NCBI GenBank assembly: GCA_024867545.1
Contig: JANFNE010000010.1
Location: 1 to 64,000, forward strand
Length of the DNA: 64,000 nucleotides
Direction: 5' to 3'
Origin: Phytopythium helicoides
Lineage: Eukaryota; Oomycota; Peronosporomycetes; Pythiales; Pythiaceae
Position numbers and translations under genes: made by a program. Below the pieces are notes generated by a model that worked only from the letters and a program-made list of their open reading frames with translations, was not told the origin of the DNA and made no database searches. Shown here in pieces: positions 39,853 through 51,606 of this stretch (its first letter is position 1; every line of letters begins with the position of its first letter).

Positions 39853-42471
39853 TTATGCGAACTTCTCCGAGTGGTAGTCGAAGATCGTGCCACCAGGCTC
39901 CTTGGACGAATACTTCTTGCACATATCATCAAGCATCTTCTCGAGCGTGTGCGGACCGCAGTAGAACACGCCAATCTCCTCGCCTGGGTGCGCGTTCCTG
40001 GCATCCGCGAATACGCGGTCCCAGTCCGGACGACCAAAGTGTGTCAGCTGGCGCGACTTCAGACCGGACACGATATCCTTGCCGGTCTGGTCGTGCACAA
40101 ACTGCTGGAACATGCGCAGCTGTGACGCGTTCTCGCCATTCTTGATCGTACTTAAATACTGGTGTGCCTCGATCACCTGGTCGCGGTCCATGGCCGTGAT
40201 CTGGTTCATAGTGTCCTCGAACCAGCCGAGCGACTCCTGGCCACGCGTGACCCAGTGGAAGTACAGCTTCTGGATCTGGAACGAGCTCGGGTGACGCACA
40301 GCCTTGCACTGCAGGCAGCGGTTGTCCTCCCACAGGTGCACGACGTCCTTGAGGATCGACGCGAACGGAGTGACACCGATACCAGCACCCACACAGATGA
40401 CAGTCTTGTATCGCACATAGTCCTGCGTCGGTGCGCCGACCGGGCCGTCCAGATACACATCTGGATACTGCTTCTGGTTTTCGTGACAGTCAGCGATCAC
40501 GCGGTGCAGTGCACCAGTCCAGTCACCAGCCTTGCGCACGTGAATGCTCAGGTAGTTGTCGCCTGGAGCCGAAGAGATCGTGAACGGGTGCCACTCGTGG
40601 CCCGAAATGAGTGGCACGTTGATGAACAGGTACATGCCCGGGCGGTACACGAAGCGGCGGGGCTTCTCCATGAAGAGAGCGACCGTGCCGTCAAGCTCGA
40701 CAGCCTCCATGATGCGCACCGGAGCGGCAAACATCTTGGCGTACCGGAAGCGACGCTCCACAAGGTAGATGAGGAACGGCGGCGTGATCCAGATGTACGA
40801 CGAGCAGCGAGCGAGCCACGAGGCAGCGCCGTGGAACGACAGCACAATCAGGAAGAGGCCGAACATCATGTGCGAGTACCAGAAGAGGTTGAAGTTGCCC
40901 TGACGGAACTTGGGGATCGCGGCAAGCGGGAACGACACGAGCGTGATGAGAAGGATGATGACACCAGTCCACACCGGGAGCGCCTGCAGCATGACCGTAA
41001 ACGGTGGGAGGCCGTCGTACTGCATGAAGGAAGGCACCTTGCGCGTGAAGAAGATCGAGTGGCGAATCTCCTCGGGCGTCGCGACGAGGTACAAGTAGAT
41101 CTCATTGCTGACGTGAGCGCCAGTGTGGATGAGACCCGCAGTCAGCAGCACGCTGCCAGCAATCTTGTGGAACTCGATGTGGTCGTCGAACGGAATGTAG
41201 CGCCAAAGCAGGCGGCTACGCTTCATGACCGCCGTGATGGAGCGGCACATGGGGAGCAGCACGAATGCACAGTTGAGCATCGCGACCTGGGCGTTGGCAC
41301 GCGCGATTCGCAGGCCCCAGCCAATGGCTGGGTCGACTTCGTATGAGAACCACTTGAGCCAGAAGGCGAGGTTGTTGACCAGGAAGTAGGCAAAGAGCCA
41401 CCAGATGCGCAGCTTGTTGGCATCGTAGAAGCGACTGAACTTGGACTTGGGGCGGATAGGTGCCGCATAGCGCGGCTCCTCCTTCTTGAGCTCGTACGAG
41501 CCGCCGACGTAGGTATGGAACACGGAGCAAAACTGCTCGAAGGTCATGGAGCCGTTGACGACGTTGGCCTTGCGGAAGAGCAGCTTGGCAACAGTCTGGA
41601 AGTCCGTGCCGAGCACCTCAATTTTGTTGGTCGAAAAGTTGGACTCGAGAAGCTGCACAACCTGCGGCTCGATGATGTAGCCCGTGTTGTCTGGATCGAG
41701 CGTCTCGAAGATGAAGCGGAGCTTCTCCTCGACGCCGACGTCCAGGTCGAGCACGGCGTCGATGAGCACGGCATTACCGTCAATCATGCCCTTCTCGTTC
41801 TGGTAGCCGTCGAAGTCGCCGTCCTCGACCTCGAACGCCTGCGAAAAGGTCTCGCGGTCGACGTAGCCGCCCTTGTTGGCAACGCTGCCCATGACATCGC
41901 GCAGCGCCTGGAGCTTGGCGAGTGGCGTGGCGGTCTCGATGTTGTTGCCGTGCTCGTCCTGCGCAAAGGCGATCGAGTACTTTTGCTCGTCACCGCAGTC
42001 GCCGAGCACGGGCACGGAGACGACGTCGCTGCCCGGGGGCGGGCCGTAGCGCGAGGCGCCGAGCACGGCCGAGATGTTGGAGAGGCGCGAGATGCGCTCG
42101 TTGACCATGGAGGAGCGCAGCATGGCGTCGACGTTAGCGCGTCGGCGGCGCGGCTTGCCGCCGTTGGGTCGACAGTTGGCGCTGCCTCCGCCGACGACGT
42201 GCGTGTTGGCGCCGGCCATGTTCATGTACTGGGAGCTGTCCATAAAGCTGGCGGCCACGGGCTTCTTGAGCGGCGGTGCCTGGGGCACGGACACGATCTG
42301 TGGCTGCTGGTGGTGGATGCCGTCGGCCTTGAGTCGTCGACCACCGGGGGACGGCGTCGAGATGTCAATGAAGGCCTGGTTCGTGCCCGGCGTGTGGTGC
42401 TGGCTGCGCACGCTCGACTTGGGCGGCAGCAGCCCCGCGTGCTCGAGCTGCTTCTGGCGGTCGCGGTCCAT
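39853..42471 (-). CDS. NADPH oxidase (NOX/RBOH type) with EF-hand region
   Basis: A single exon of 872 residues from the ATG at 42471. Residues 1-260 hold a disordered N-terminus and an EF-hand region with a loop of the form D-P-D-N-T-G-Y-I. Six membrane helices follow. The heme histidines show the NOX spacing: H-x13-H in 'HKIAGSVLLTAGLIH' and H-x12-H in 'HMMFGLFLIVLSFH'. The FAD site is 'HPFTISSAPG', and the NADPH site is 'GAGIGVTPFASIL'. The C-terminus ends 'DYHSEKFA'. NOX enzymes pass electrons from NADPH across the membrane to oxygen, making superoxide outside the cell or in vesicles. The EF-hand points to calcium control, although the last loop position is Gln instead of Glu. The frame is intact over 2.6 kb. 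Confidence 0.93.
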   Translation of the reverse strand: MDRDRQKQLEHAGLLPPKSSVRSQHHTPGTNQAFIDISTPSPGGRRLKADGIHHQQPQIVSVPQAPPLKKPVAASFMDSSQYMNMAGANTHVVGGGSANCRPNGGKPRRRRANVDAMLRSSMVNERISRLSNISAVLGASRYGPPPGSDVVSVPVLGDCGDEQKYSIAFAQDEHGNNIETATPLAKLQALRDVMGSVANKGGYVDRETFSQAFEVEDGDFDGYQNEKGMIDGNAVLIDAVLDLDVGVEEKLRFIFETLDPDNTGYIIEPQVVQLLESNFSTNKIEVLGTDFQTVAKLLFRKANVVNGSMTFEQFCSVFHTYVGGSYELKKEEPRYAAPIRPKSKFSRFYDANKLRIWWLFAYFLVNNLAFWLKWFSYEVDPAIGWGLRIARANAQVAMLNCAFVLLPMCRSITAVMKRSRLLWRYIPFDDHIEFHKIAGSVLLTAGLIHTGAHVSNEIYLYLVATPEEIRHSIFFTRKVPSFMQYDGLPPFTVMLQALPVWTGVIILLITLVSFPLAAIPKFRQGNFNLFWYSHMMFGLFLIVLSFHGAASWLARCSSYIWITPPFLIYLVERRFRYAKMFAAPVRIMEAVELDGTVALFMEKPRRFVYRPGMYLFINVPLISGHEWHPFTISSAPGDNYLSIHVRKAGDWTGALHRVIADCHENQKQYPDVYLDGPVGAPTQDYVRYKTVICVGAGIGVTPFASILKDVVHLWEDNRCLQCKAVRHPSSFQIQKLYFHWVTRGQESLGWFEDTMNQITAMDRDQVIEAHQYLSTIKNGENASQLRMFQQFVHDQTGKDIVSGLKSRQLTHFGRPDWDRVFADARNAHPGEEIGVFYCGPHTLEKMLDDMCKKYSSKEPGGTIFDYHSEKFA

Positions 42472-44403
42472 CGTCGAGGCCAATGCGGTTGTGCGTGTCT
42501 CGCTCCGCCGCCGCGCCGATTAAACAGCCGCGCGACGTTCCTTTCCCTCTTCGCTGCCGAGCGCCGACGCCCAGGGCAGAAACACGCAGCGATCCGCAGG
42601 AACAGACACCGCCGGCGGCCAAATGCGCTCGCGGGCGTAAGTGCGAATGCCCAGCCCAGCCCGGAGCCGAGCCGCGCGCTTCACGTCGCCAGTCAACGGC
42701 CCCTCATCTTCCTGGCGCAACGCCGCGACCTCTCCCTCCGATGACATCCTGAACATCCGGGAAGGTCACTGCGACTTTGTATGGGCCACCGACGTGGACG
42801 GCACCTGCCACTTTGCCCAGCTGGAGGCGCCGAAAAGGACCTTTCGATTTCATTTTATACAAAAAACAAGATGTGCGGCCGGCAGTCGCTCACCCAGTCG
42901 TCCGCCCGCGTGCCCGGAAACAGGTGGTTAGCGTACTTGGACTCAGTATACTCCAGAGCATCGGCGTACTGTTTGTCCGCTCAGAGGGGGGAAAGAGGTG
43001 GCTGTAACGGACATTTTTTTCGCTACTGGCACAGGCTGCAAACAGACTGGAGTTGGCTATGGGTGAACGCCGTCACGGTGGTGCAGCCTTGAGGCCCTTC
43101 GATCTCTGCAGATCTCGAGATGACCACAGAGCCACGAGATCTCTGTCGAAATGCGGACTAAATCTCGCCACCCCTCGGCTCAGCTGACCAGACGAGCGCG
43201 AGCCACATTGGAGGATCCCAGGCGTCAAGAACTGTTCACTTGGCTCTTGGTGGTAGAAATGCGGTGCTGCGGCTGAACGCCTTTACACAATGAACACGTG
43301 GACGCTGCCGTGGATGCCGTGGAGGCCCATCCCGACGCCACCGATTTGATCTCAGCAAACTGCAAATGTGGCGTTGATTACCCGAAGCTCCTGACTACGC
43401 CAGGACGTCATGATCATCCAGTGAGACGTGTGCAGACTTGCACCTCTACGGCCTGACGGGTCTCGAGAGAGAGAGAGAGCGAAGAGGTGAGCGCTGCTAT
43501 GCACTTCACAGATGGCCCCACGCTGTCGTGGTCACGTCAACTCCTTGGCAGCGCTGAACTAGACTATTTTGAGAATTGAATACTATAATAAAACCAAATG
43601 GTTGCTGACCCGATCGCCATCTTGTTCTGAAGAACGAAGTGGCTGCAGAGAAAATAGCAGACGAAAAACTTTTGCCCTTCGGCGAGCAAATGGCGTGACC
43701 GGCGTGAGCACGGCGTGCTTGCTTGCCAATGGCAAGGTGCCGAGTCAAGCCTTTGCTTCGAGCCGCCAGTTCATGTCGTTTACAATGGGCTGACTCAGTC
43801 AGCTGAGCTTGGTTCAAAGTCACGACATCCTGGCCTCTTCCGTGCGCAGCTCTCCTTTTGACTTCCGCCCACCTTTGCTCTCGCAAGAGTGTTGCAAGAC
43901 GCATGCCTTTGCCGTAAGGAACCGTTCGGGTGGTCTTCTTGTTGTTCTGGTGGTCTACAGTACTTGTGGTGGTCGATGTCAAAGCAACTTTCCAAAGGGG
44001 TCGGATCGCCAGGAGATCTGATCTCCATGAAGAGTTGGTTGGGATTCCCCGCTCGCTGCGACGACATTGATCACGACATTGGCTCCATGATCACAACGAC
44101 ACTGAGCGTTCCCTTCTGCACTTTTTCCTTTTTCTCACGTGTCTCCTTTACTCTAATGGCGGATACGCAGGATGAATCCTTGTTTGGAGAACTTGGAGCA
44201 GTGCAATCCCTTCACCGGGAGCGGCCAAACTCTACATGCAACATCACGTATCTCGAATTGAGCTTACACACGAAGGAGACCTTCGACACCCACTCGCTAT
44301 CCGTAGCAACGAGCAAGGCGAGTCATCGGCGAGATGCTGAATCCCAACAGATCCCATACAGTCTCCTTTTTTGCAAATCAAAATGAAACAGTAGAACGTC
44401 GAA
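42472..44403. other. Long intergenic region
   Basis: About 1.9 kb between the NOX start and the cyclotransferase gene, divergent. It has scattered short frames but none with domain support. It should hold the NOX promoter. A GA microsatellite lies at 43465-43479. Confidence 0.45.
43465..43479. repeat. GA dinucleotide microsatellite
   Basis: A run of about seven GA units in the middle of the long spacer upstream of NOX. It is purine-only on the plus strand and flanked by ordinary sequence. Confidence 0.6.
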
Positions 44404-45302
44404 ATGCCCGTAAAATCGCTAAAGCGAGTCCTGATGATGACGACTTCTGCGCCGAAGATCCTGCTGTGCGCGCTGCTCCTTCTCACGGCCCCCGCGACCG
44501 CCAGGCGCACGCCCACGCAGGTGCGCGTGGTCGACATCCACGCGCACGACACGCACGCGTTCACGGAGGGGCTGCTCATCCACGACGGCGCGCTGCTCGA
44601 GTCCACGGGGCTCAACCAGCAGTCCTTCATCCGCGAGTACGCCCTGCCGCGCAAGGGCGCCTGCGGTGGCTGCTACGCCCACCAAGGAGTTCGCGCTCGA
44701 CGCCAGCATCTTCGGCGAGGGCATCGCCGTGCTGGGCGACTCGCTCTACTCGCTCACGTACCATGGCAACAAGGTGCTGCGGCTGGCGAGGGACGACCTG
44801 ACGCTGCAGAGCGAGGCACCGCTCGCCACGTCCACGGGAGAAGGCTGGGGGATGACCACGGACGGAGAGTTCCTAGTCGTCAGCGACGGCTCCGCGCTGC
44901 TGCAGTTCTTCGACCCCAAGCGCGATTTTGCGCTACACCGCAACGTCACGGTGCACACGGCGGACGGCACGCCCGTGACCAACATCAACGAGCTCGAGTA
45001 TGTGGAGGGAGAAGTGCTCGCGAACGTCTGGTTCCGCAACTGCGTGCTGCGGATTGACCCCTTGTCGGGCTTAGTCATCGAGGACATCGACTTTTCGTGG
45101 CTCCCCAGTCTCGTCTCGAACCTGCACACCTGAGCCTCTTGTGAGCGACACGCGCTGGAGGAAAGAAGCGGTCATGAATGGCATCGCCTACGACGGCGAC
45201 ACCGGGCACGTGTACGTCACAGGCAAGTTGTGGGACTCGCTGTTCGAGCTTGAGTTCTCGTACCTGGACCGCCATCAGATGCACAACGGATATCTGCCTT
45301 AA
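44404..45302 (+). CDS. Glutaminyl-peptide cyclotransferase (plant/bacterial propeller type), frame broken
   Basis: The N-terminus has a signal peptide ('ILLCALLLLTAPATA'; an alternative ATG is at 44434). The mature part follows the beta-propeller glutaminyl cyclotransferases: 'AFTEGLLIHDGALLESTGLNQQS', 'FGEGIAVLGDSLYSLTY', 'GEGWGMTTDGEFLVVSDGSALLQFFDP', 'NINELEYVEGEVLANVW' and 'MNGIAYDGDTGHVYVTGKLWDSLFELE'. The enzyme forms N-terminal pyroglutamate on secreted proteins. The reading frame shifts by one base near 44655-44665 and again near 45125-45132, where conservation jumps frame without any splice signal. Each break looks like one extra base. All signature motifs survive on both sides, so residual sequencing error is more likely than decay. 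The true length would be about 290 residues. Confidence 0.75.
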
Positions 45303-45530
45303 GGTGAGGACGCTGTACGAGTCTGGCTAGAGGCTTCACGCAATCTTTGATTTAGAATAACTTACTGTAAACAACCTGACGAACTACGAGCCTCCTGACC
45401 GAAACGAGAGCTCTCCCCGAGATATAGAGGACTCCTTCATGCCTTGCCAGTTCACAAATCGATCTGGAGACGCCGCTATGGACACCTGAGAGGCAAGCTC
45501 GATTAGTCGACACTCCATCAATATCTATCA

Positions 45531-48058
45531 TCACCGCCACCATCGGCATTGAGCACGTACGTGTTTTGAAATGGTCGAGCTCTCACGTCGCCGTGAATGG
45601 GTTCGCCCGTTCCTGTAGTCCTGACGATCGTAATGGCGACCATTTTGCCGATATTCAGCATGATCTGACATGGGTGCGGTTTCAAACTCACTCGCACAAT
45701 CGCTGTGCTCATCGTCTTGGTCTTCGTCCTCATCTTCCTGCAGAGTGAGCTCGTGGATTGTCACCGCTTGCTCATCCAGACGGCGCTTGAGCTTAGATCT
45801 TTCCGCCTGAAGCTTTGCAACCTCATTCTGAAGCTCAGTCGTTCGTGTCTCGAATTCACCGGACCACGCAGCCTTTTCAGCTTGAAACTTCATTTCCAGA
45901 GTGTGGAGTGCACTTTCGAGCGCGTCACGTTCGCCACGAAGAGTAGCAACAGTGCGCATGACATCATTAGTGTCGCTGCTCCCAGGAGAATAGCTCAAGG
46001 GTTGCCGAAGTGGAGCTGAAGACACTTGTTGTGGATGCAAGCACAACTTGGTGACGTAAAGTGGAGAGGCATCGAGTCCTGAGACGGGAGTTGGTGGTGG
46101 GGACGACGTTGCTGACGGAGCTTGTCCATTATTCTTTGTTGGAGACATCTCATTCAGCTTGGTTTTTAGCAGATCATCGATTGTGTGTGCCTGCTCCTGC
46201 AAATAATGCATCAGTTCGCACCGAGTACGAGAGAGCAACCATTTGTTACTTCTCCTACCTCAATGAGCAAATTGGCACTCAGCTGCGCCTCGACTATCTC
46301 GTTCCAATGGCGCGCTTTTTCTCGCTTGAGAATTTCATACTGCTCACGAAACTCTTCCAGCTCCTTTTTCAGGGCATCGTGAGACTCACGTAGCTCGCAC
46401 AGAACCTCCTCTCGTTCAATCTTGTCTTGGTCGTACTTTTCTCTCTAACAGAAGTCATCTCAACCTCAAAACCCAGCATGGAAGGCTCAACGGACACGAC
46501 ACTTTCAGCATACCTCTTGCTTCCTTATTGCCTCCAGTTCCTGCAGTTGCTTGCTTTGATCTGCGGTCTAGATCAAAAAGAGTCAGCGATTAGACATGGT
46601 CAGCAAATGCAATATCCCCATGTCGAACCATACCACAATTGTGAGATTGTTCACGTTGTCCATGAGCGTTTGCAGAGTCTTCTTGGCCTCATCCAGTTGC
46701 TTTGCAGTCTCCTCCGCTTGGTTGGCGTTTGTTTCAACCAACTCTTCGCTTGCCTTGAGATCTGCCTCCAGCGACTCCCGTATTGTAATGAGTTCATCTC
46801 TTTTCACGCTCAATACGCTGAATCCTTGACCTCAAATCGTCACCTTGCTGCCGAAACACCTGAAGCTGCTCGCATGCCGTAATGTACTTGGCATTGACTT
46901 CTTGAAGCGATCCCAGCGCTCCAGCTCCATGTCCTTTGCCACTTGTAGCCGTGTCTGCTCTCGCGCAGCTTCCAGTTTCCTCGTTTCGTCTTCTATCCTC
47001 GCTTCGGGTGTCTTCAGACAAGTGGAACACGTGACGCTTGCCTTTTTGTGCTGCTTTTCGAGCTCCCACCTCTCACGCTCCATGCATTTGACGATATCTT
47101 CGTGCTTGAATTTCATTTGCTTGATAGTCTCGTACAAACGCGCATTTTGCTGCTCTACACATGTTCGTGTGCGGAAAAGGCCGTTATAGTCTTCTTGAAG
47201 CATCAATAGCTGGTTCTTAGTGTGCTGGTGGCTCTCAAGCAGCTCCCGCAACTTTTGCTTGGCCCGTTTGGTCGCGAGGATATGTTCACTGCGCATCTCG
47301 CTCTTTGCTGCCAGAGACTCCTGAAGCGCAGAAGCTGTGTCTTCCAGCTTGCGTTTGAACACGTTGACCTCGCCCGCCATCTTCTCACGCAACTGAAAGC
47401 TCGATGACTCGCGAAATCGCGCCTCGTTGAGCTCCTTCTCCAGTATGGCGAGCCGAGTGCGTGCTTTTGCAAGCTCATCGGTAAGTGGACGCCTCTCGGT
47501 CTGCCAGTCCTTGCGTTCTTTGTCGATTTTGCATCGCAGCTGATCGACGCGAGCACGCAGCGCTTTGCGCTCTTCGAGCGTCGCGGTGACGCTCGTAGCC
47601 GCCTCCTTCTTAACGAGTGTCATTGCCTCTTCGTGCCGCCGTTCAAGTGTGCGCAGAGTCTCGGTCATGTCCGCGAGCTTGCTTTGATCCTCTTGGTGCT
47701 GATCCATAGCCGTTTCCAGCAGAGAGCTTGCATGCGCAAACTGCGCTCGGTAGTCATCTCGTGAAGTCTCAGCCGCTTGCAGTGCCGCCTGCAGCGATGA
47801 GAGCTCGCGCTTGAGCTGGATCGTGTGTGCACTTGCTGCTGCCGCAGCCTTGCTTGCCTGCTGGTCCTTTCGCACGAGCTGCTGCCGCAGGGTCTCTAGG
47901 TCTCGCAGGAATGCGCGTCGCTCCTGTACTGGCTGCGTTAGCTCGGGCTGCGAAGACTATGGAGAGAACTGGATGGCAGGCAAATGCACCTTGTCAAAGC
48001 AGCGCTGTGCATCCTTGAGCGACAACGTGGGCGTCGGCGCCCCGTTTGCTTCCAGCAT
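45531..48058 (-). CDS. Long coiled-coil protein
   Basis: Five proposed exons: 48058..47990, 47956..46637, 46567..46514, 46444..46259 and 46196..45531. The second intron to the last are 62-69 nt with canonical borders, but the first would be only 33 nt and is doubtful. Almost the whole protein is heptad-rich coiled coil with high Glu, Lys, Leu and Gln ('[20 protein letters not shown]', '[20 protein letters not shown]', '[22 protein letters not shown]'). A CxxC pair occurs in '[11 protein letters not shown]'. The C-terminal third has a Ser/Pro linker, another coiled coil and an acidic, then basic end. In exon 2 the frame is lost by one base near 46905 and regained near 46800. I do not recognise a specific family; centrosomal or cytoskeletal scaffolds look like this. 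Confidence 0.6.
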
Positions 48059-48550
48059 CGCCGCGTGGAGGCGTCGAGGGAAAGACCGACGACTTCAGTG
48101 TTGAACCGTGCTGCCCAAAAAGCCCAAGGTGCTGATGAAAATAGTTCGTTTCGAAACGACAAGTGGCATAATGGCGTGGGGCCTTTGGCCACAGTGCTTC
48201 CCATCTGTGTAATGCTGAGCCAGAGCGTTCACTAAGGCGAGAAGGCAGGCTACGGAAGCAAATGGCAGTAGATAATCTCCTCAGTCCGGTCCTCCTGCGT
48301 CGCGATCTGCTCGGCCCCGCTATCACATTCTCAAGACCAAATCCTGGTCTCCTACTGCAGCAGCATATCACCAATGCACAATCATGGTTCGCAGCTGAGC
48401 GCCGCCACCACCCCGAATGGTGTTGGTGCAGCGTACAAACCGCATAGCCCCAACGGGCTCAAGTTGAAGTGGTCGCTCATGACAACCAACCTCTTTCATA
48501 ATCCGCTCCAATTGGCCGAAACTCCACGTATCTCGATTTGCACTCGCAAG
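48059..48550. other. Divergent spacer before the phosphatase pair
   Basis: About 490 bp between the coiled-coil gene and the first acid phosphatase gene. An open frame on the plus strand extends upstream in frame with the phosphatase start but has no conserved content. Promoters for both genes probably lie here. Confidence 0.4.
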
Positions 48551-49944
48551 ATGGTGCTGCGACTGCGGCAGCTGCAGCTCCTGCACCGCCATGGCGACCG
48601 CACGCCGCTGCGCAACGTGTTCAGGGGAGCGCGGCTCCCGCTGAGGAGCTGGACGAGCAGCGGCTGTGGGAGCGCCAGCTGCCGACGGCCGGCCAACTGC
48701 ACGCGCTGCGAGCCAAGTTCGCGGTGGATGGGGGTGACGGCCAAGGAGTGGCGAGCGGCGCGGCTGCGGCGGTCACGGGGCTGCAACAGCGGCCGTTCGG
48801 GTACCTGACGACTCGCGGCATTGAGCAGATGGTGCATCGCGGCGAGCGAGTGGTGCGCTCTCGTGGCTTGTGTGCGGTCGACGCTGAGGGAAAGAGGAAC
48901 TCATAATGATGGCGCAGAGAGGCTTCTGCGAGCGCGAGGAGCTCGCCAGTTGACGCGTTGACGCCGAGCGACGTGCAGATATTCAGCAACGCGTACACGC
49001 GCACGCAATTGAGCGTGCAGGCGCTGCTCACCGGGCTCTTCCAGGACACCCCGCACGTGGAGCTACCCGTGCGCGTGCTACCGCCTGAGGTCGACATGAT
49101 CAACAGTGCGTTAGCGATCTGTCTTTTAGAACTCCTGAGACTTGTGACTCACTGCTTTGCTGACGCACACCACAGCCTACGCTGCATTCCCGGAGATTGC
49201 TCAACTCAAGCAAGACCTAGAGCGGGACGATGCCGCGTTCGCTCATCGAGAGAATGAGATGCGCCGCGTCAAGAGCGAGCTGATGCAATCGCTCCCCATG
49301 TTTGCGAGCGGGGTCGTCCCCTTCACTTGGATGTACGCCGCAGACTACTTTATGTGCCGCCGTGCGCACAACGTGCCGTTCGTGAAGGGTACAGAAACCA
49401 TTGGAGACGCCACAGTCCAGCATCTCGGTTTCCGCTTTCACCAAGTGAGTAGGCCACATTTGCACAAGAGAAGATCGGTTGGCTCACACGCTGGGATTTC
49501 CGACAGTTTTACGCTCACAAACGGATTTTAGAGCTCGTGGCTGGACGTCTTGTACATAACGCTCATCGAGAGGTGCGCACCAATCTGCTCCTTTGTACAC
49601 TTATGAGCACCCTAACAGCAGTGCTGCTCGATGTACCGCAGATGAATACCGCAGTAGCCGAGCACCCCGACAGCAAGAAACTGATAGTTTACAGCGGCCA
49701 CGACGTCTCCATCCTGTCAGTGCTGCACGCGCTTGGCGCCTCGATCGTCGACGACTTCACGTGGTGGCCAGAGTACTCGTCAGCACTGGCGCTCGAATTG
49801 CTCGAGGACGAAAGCGGGCGGTGGTTCGTGCGCTTGCGGCTGGATGGCGAGGTGTTGGAGCTCAGCCACTCGCCGTCTCCTCTTATACCTCTCGACGAGT
49901 TTACCGCACTTGTGGCGGATCGCGTCGGCCTCACTCCTCCCTGA
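48551..49944 (+). CDS. Histidine acid phosphatase, first tandem copy
   Basis: Four main exons: 48551..49105, 49176..49444, 49507..49572 and 49642..49944. The catalytic signature RHGxRxP is 'LHRHGDRTPLRNVF' right after the start, and the proton donor is 'YSGHDVSI'. Between them lie 'SNAYTRTQLS', 'FTWMYAADYFMCRRAH' and 'DDFTWWPEYSSALALELLE'. The layout is that of ACP6-like lysophosphatidic or inositol phosphatases without a signal peptide. It shares all three intron positions with the second copy. The frame slips by one base near 48622. Two in-frame stops at 48904-48909 either mark an extra intron of about 48 nt that the second copy lacks, or decay. The active-site residues are intact. Confidence 0.7.
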
Positions 49945-50131
49945 GTGTTTCACAGATCCCAGTAGAGCAGTCACCATAGCAGAAGCAGCTCAACACTTTT
50001 AGATTTGGCGACTCGACCAAGTCGAAGTTCGTCACTCACTCAATTTTTTTGCTACAGGCAAACCACGCCATAGCAATCGACCGCCTGAGTCATTCGTCGA
50101 TCTTCCGGCAGTCGCCCCACCACCTACCACC

Positions 50132-51520
50132 ATGACGCTGCGCGTGCGCCAGCTGCAGCTGCTGCACCGCCACGGGGACCGCTCGCCCATGCGCAACGTG
50201 TTCGCGGGCGGCGCGGACGAGCAGGCGGAGAGCGCGCTGTGGGCCGCGCGGCTGCCGAGCGACGCCGCGCTCGAGGCGCTGCGGCAAAGGTTTCCCGTGG
50301 TCGCCGAGCCGTCGGCCACCGAGAACACGCGCGTGTACCAGCGGTGGCCCTTTGGGACGCTCACGGCGCGGGGCATTGACGACATGACGCGCTGCGGTCG
50401 GCGAGTGGTGCGTGGAGCGGTTGCAGTCGGAGCAGTTGCGGTGGACGGACGCGGAATGCTGATGGTGCTGAACAGCGGGACATGTGCGAGCGCGAGGGCT
50501 TTGGCGATCGCCGAGCTGCGGCAGGAAGACGTTCAGGTGTTTAGCAGTGCGTTCACGCGCACGCAGCTGAGTGCCCAGGCGATGCTGTCGGGGCTGCTGG
50601 AGCACGCGCCACACCTGCAGCCGGAAGTGCGCGTGCTGCCGCCAGAGCGCGAGATGATTTACAGTGCGTGATCTTCGCGACGGCACCCGCATCTATAGGA
50701 TACTTACGAGACGTTCCCTTTCTGTCCTAGCGTACGCGACGTTTTCCGAGATCTCTGACTTGAAGAAGCAGCTTGAGCACGAAAGCAAGGCGTTGGCAGA
50801 GGCCGAGGAGGGCATGAACCCTGCTCGAAGCGAGCTCGAGCGACTCCTCCCCATCTTTTCCACCGGAGAGGTTCCTTTTGCGTGGATGTATGCGAACGAC
50901 TACTTTGTCTGCCGTCGCGCCCACGATTTGCCGGTGGCCTGCGGGCTTGGAGGAGCTCGCGACACCGATAATCGACCACCACAGCTACTGCTTCCACCAG
51001 GTAAGGGGAACATGCGCGCACTGGAGCTGCTGAACTACCAGGAACGAGTGCTGACCTGCTCAACTGCTTCATCAAAGTACTACGCGCACCCACCTATTCA
51101 GCGTCTTGTTGCCGGCCGTCAAGTTCATCGAGTCGTAGAGGAGGTTTGTTTTGCTTGGCTTGTTCGCTCGATTGCATTCCCGATCGCACGAGGGTCTGAG
51201 CCGGGATTCTCGCGCAGATGAAGAAGGTGGCGGCTGGTGAAGGGGACGGCAAGAAGCTAGTTGTCTACAGCGGCCACGACGTGTCCATTGTCCCAGTGCT
51301 CCATGCTCTGAACGCGGCCATCGTCGATGACCATACCTGGTGGCCGGACTACTCGTCGGCACTGACACTCGAGCTGCTCGAGAACGAGAGCGGCCAGCTG
51401 TTTGTGCGAGTGCGGCTGGACGGCGAGGTTCTGTCGTTCAAGCATTCTTCCTCGCCTTTGCTGGCCCTGGACGACTTTGGCGCGCTCGTGGCCGATCGCG
51501 TCGGTGCATCGCCGCCGTAA
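50132..51520 (+). CDS. Histidine acid phosphatase, second tandem copy
   Basis: Four exons: 50132..50663, 50731..51000, 51078..51143 and 51218..51520; about 389 residues once one extra base near 50941-50947 is discounted. The RHGxRxP motif is 'LHRHGDRSPMRNVF' and the HD motif is 'YSGHDVSI'. The middle reads 'SSAFTRTQLS', 'FAWMYANDYFVCRRAH' and, after the shift, 'LEELATPIIDHHSYCFHQ' at the end of exon 2, matching the first copy. The first copy lies just upstream on the same strand, and the two share intron positions and phases, so they arose by tandem duplication. Substrates could be phospholipid monoesters or inositol phosphates. There is no signal peptide. The gene ends 86 bp from the convergent WKF gene. 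Confidence 0.75.
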
Positions 51521-51606
51521 GCACGTGGCTGAAAATGTGCAAGGCAAGCCACTTGTAGAGTTGTCTATTGATTTCTAGAAGAGGAAATGCAAGTGAGATA
51601 ACCAAC

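Noticed and set aside
40162..42744. Two very long plus-strand open frames (394 and 409 codons) opposite NOX
   Set aside because: They are antisense shadows of a GC-rich gene with strong third-position bias; their translation is rich in Arg, His and Val without domains, whereas NOX on the minus strand has every expected motif.
43506..43982. 158-codon minus-strand frame in the spacer upstream of NOX
   Set aside because: Composition is ordinary and nothing in it is recognisable; no start context or splice sites support it.
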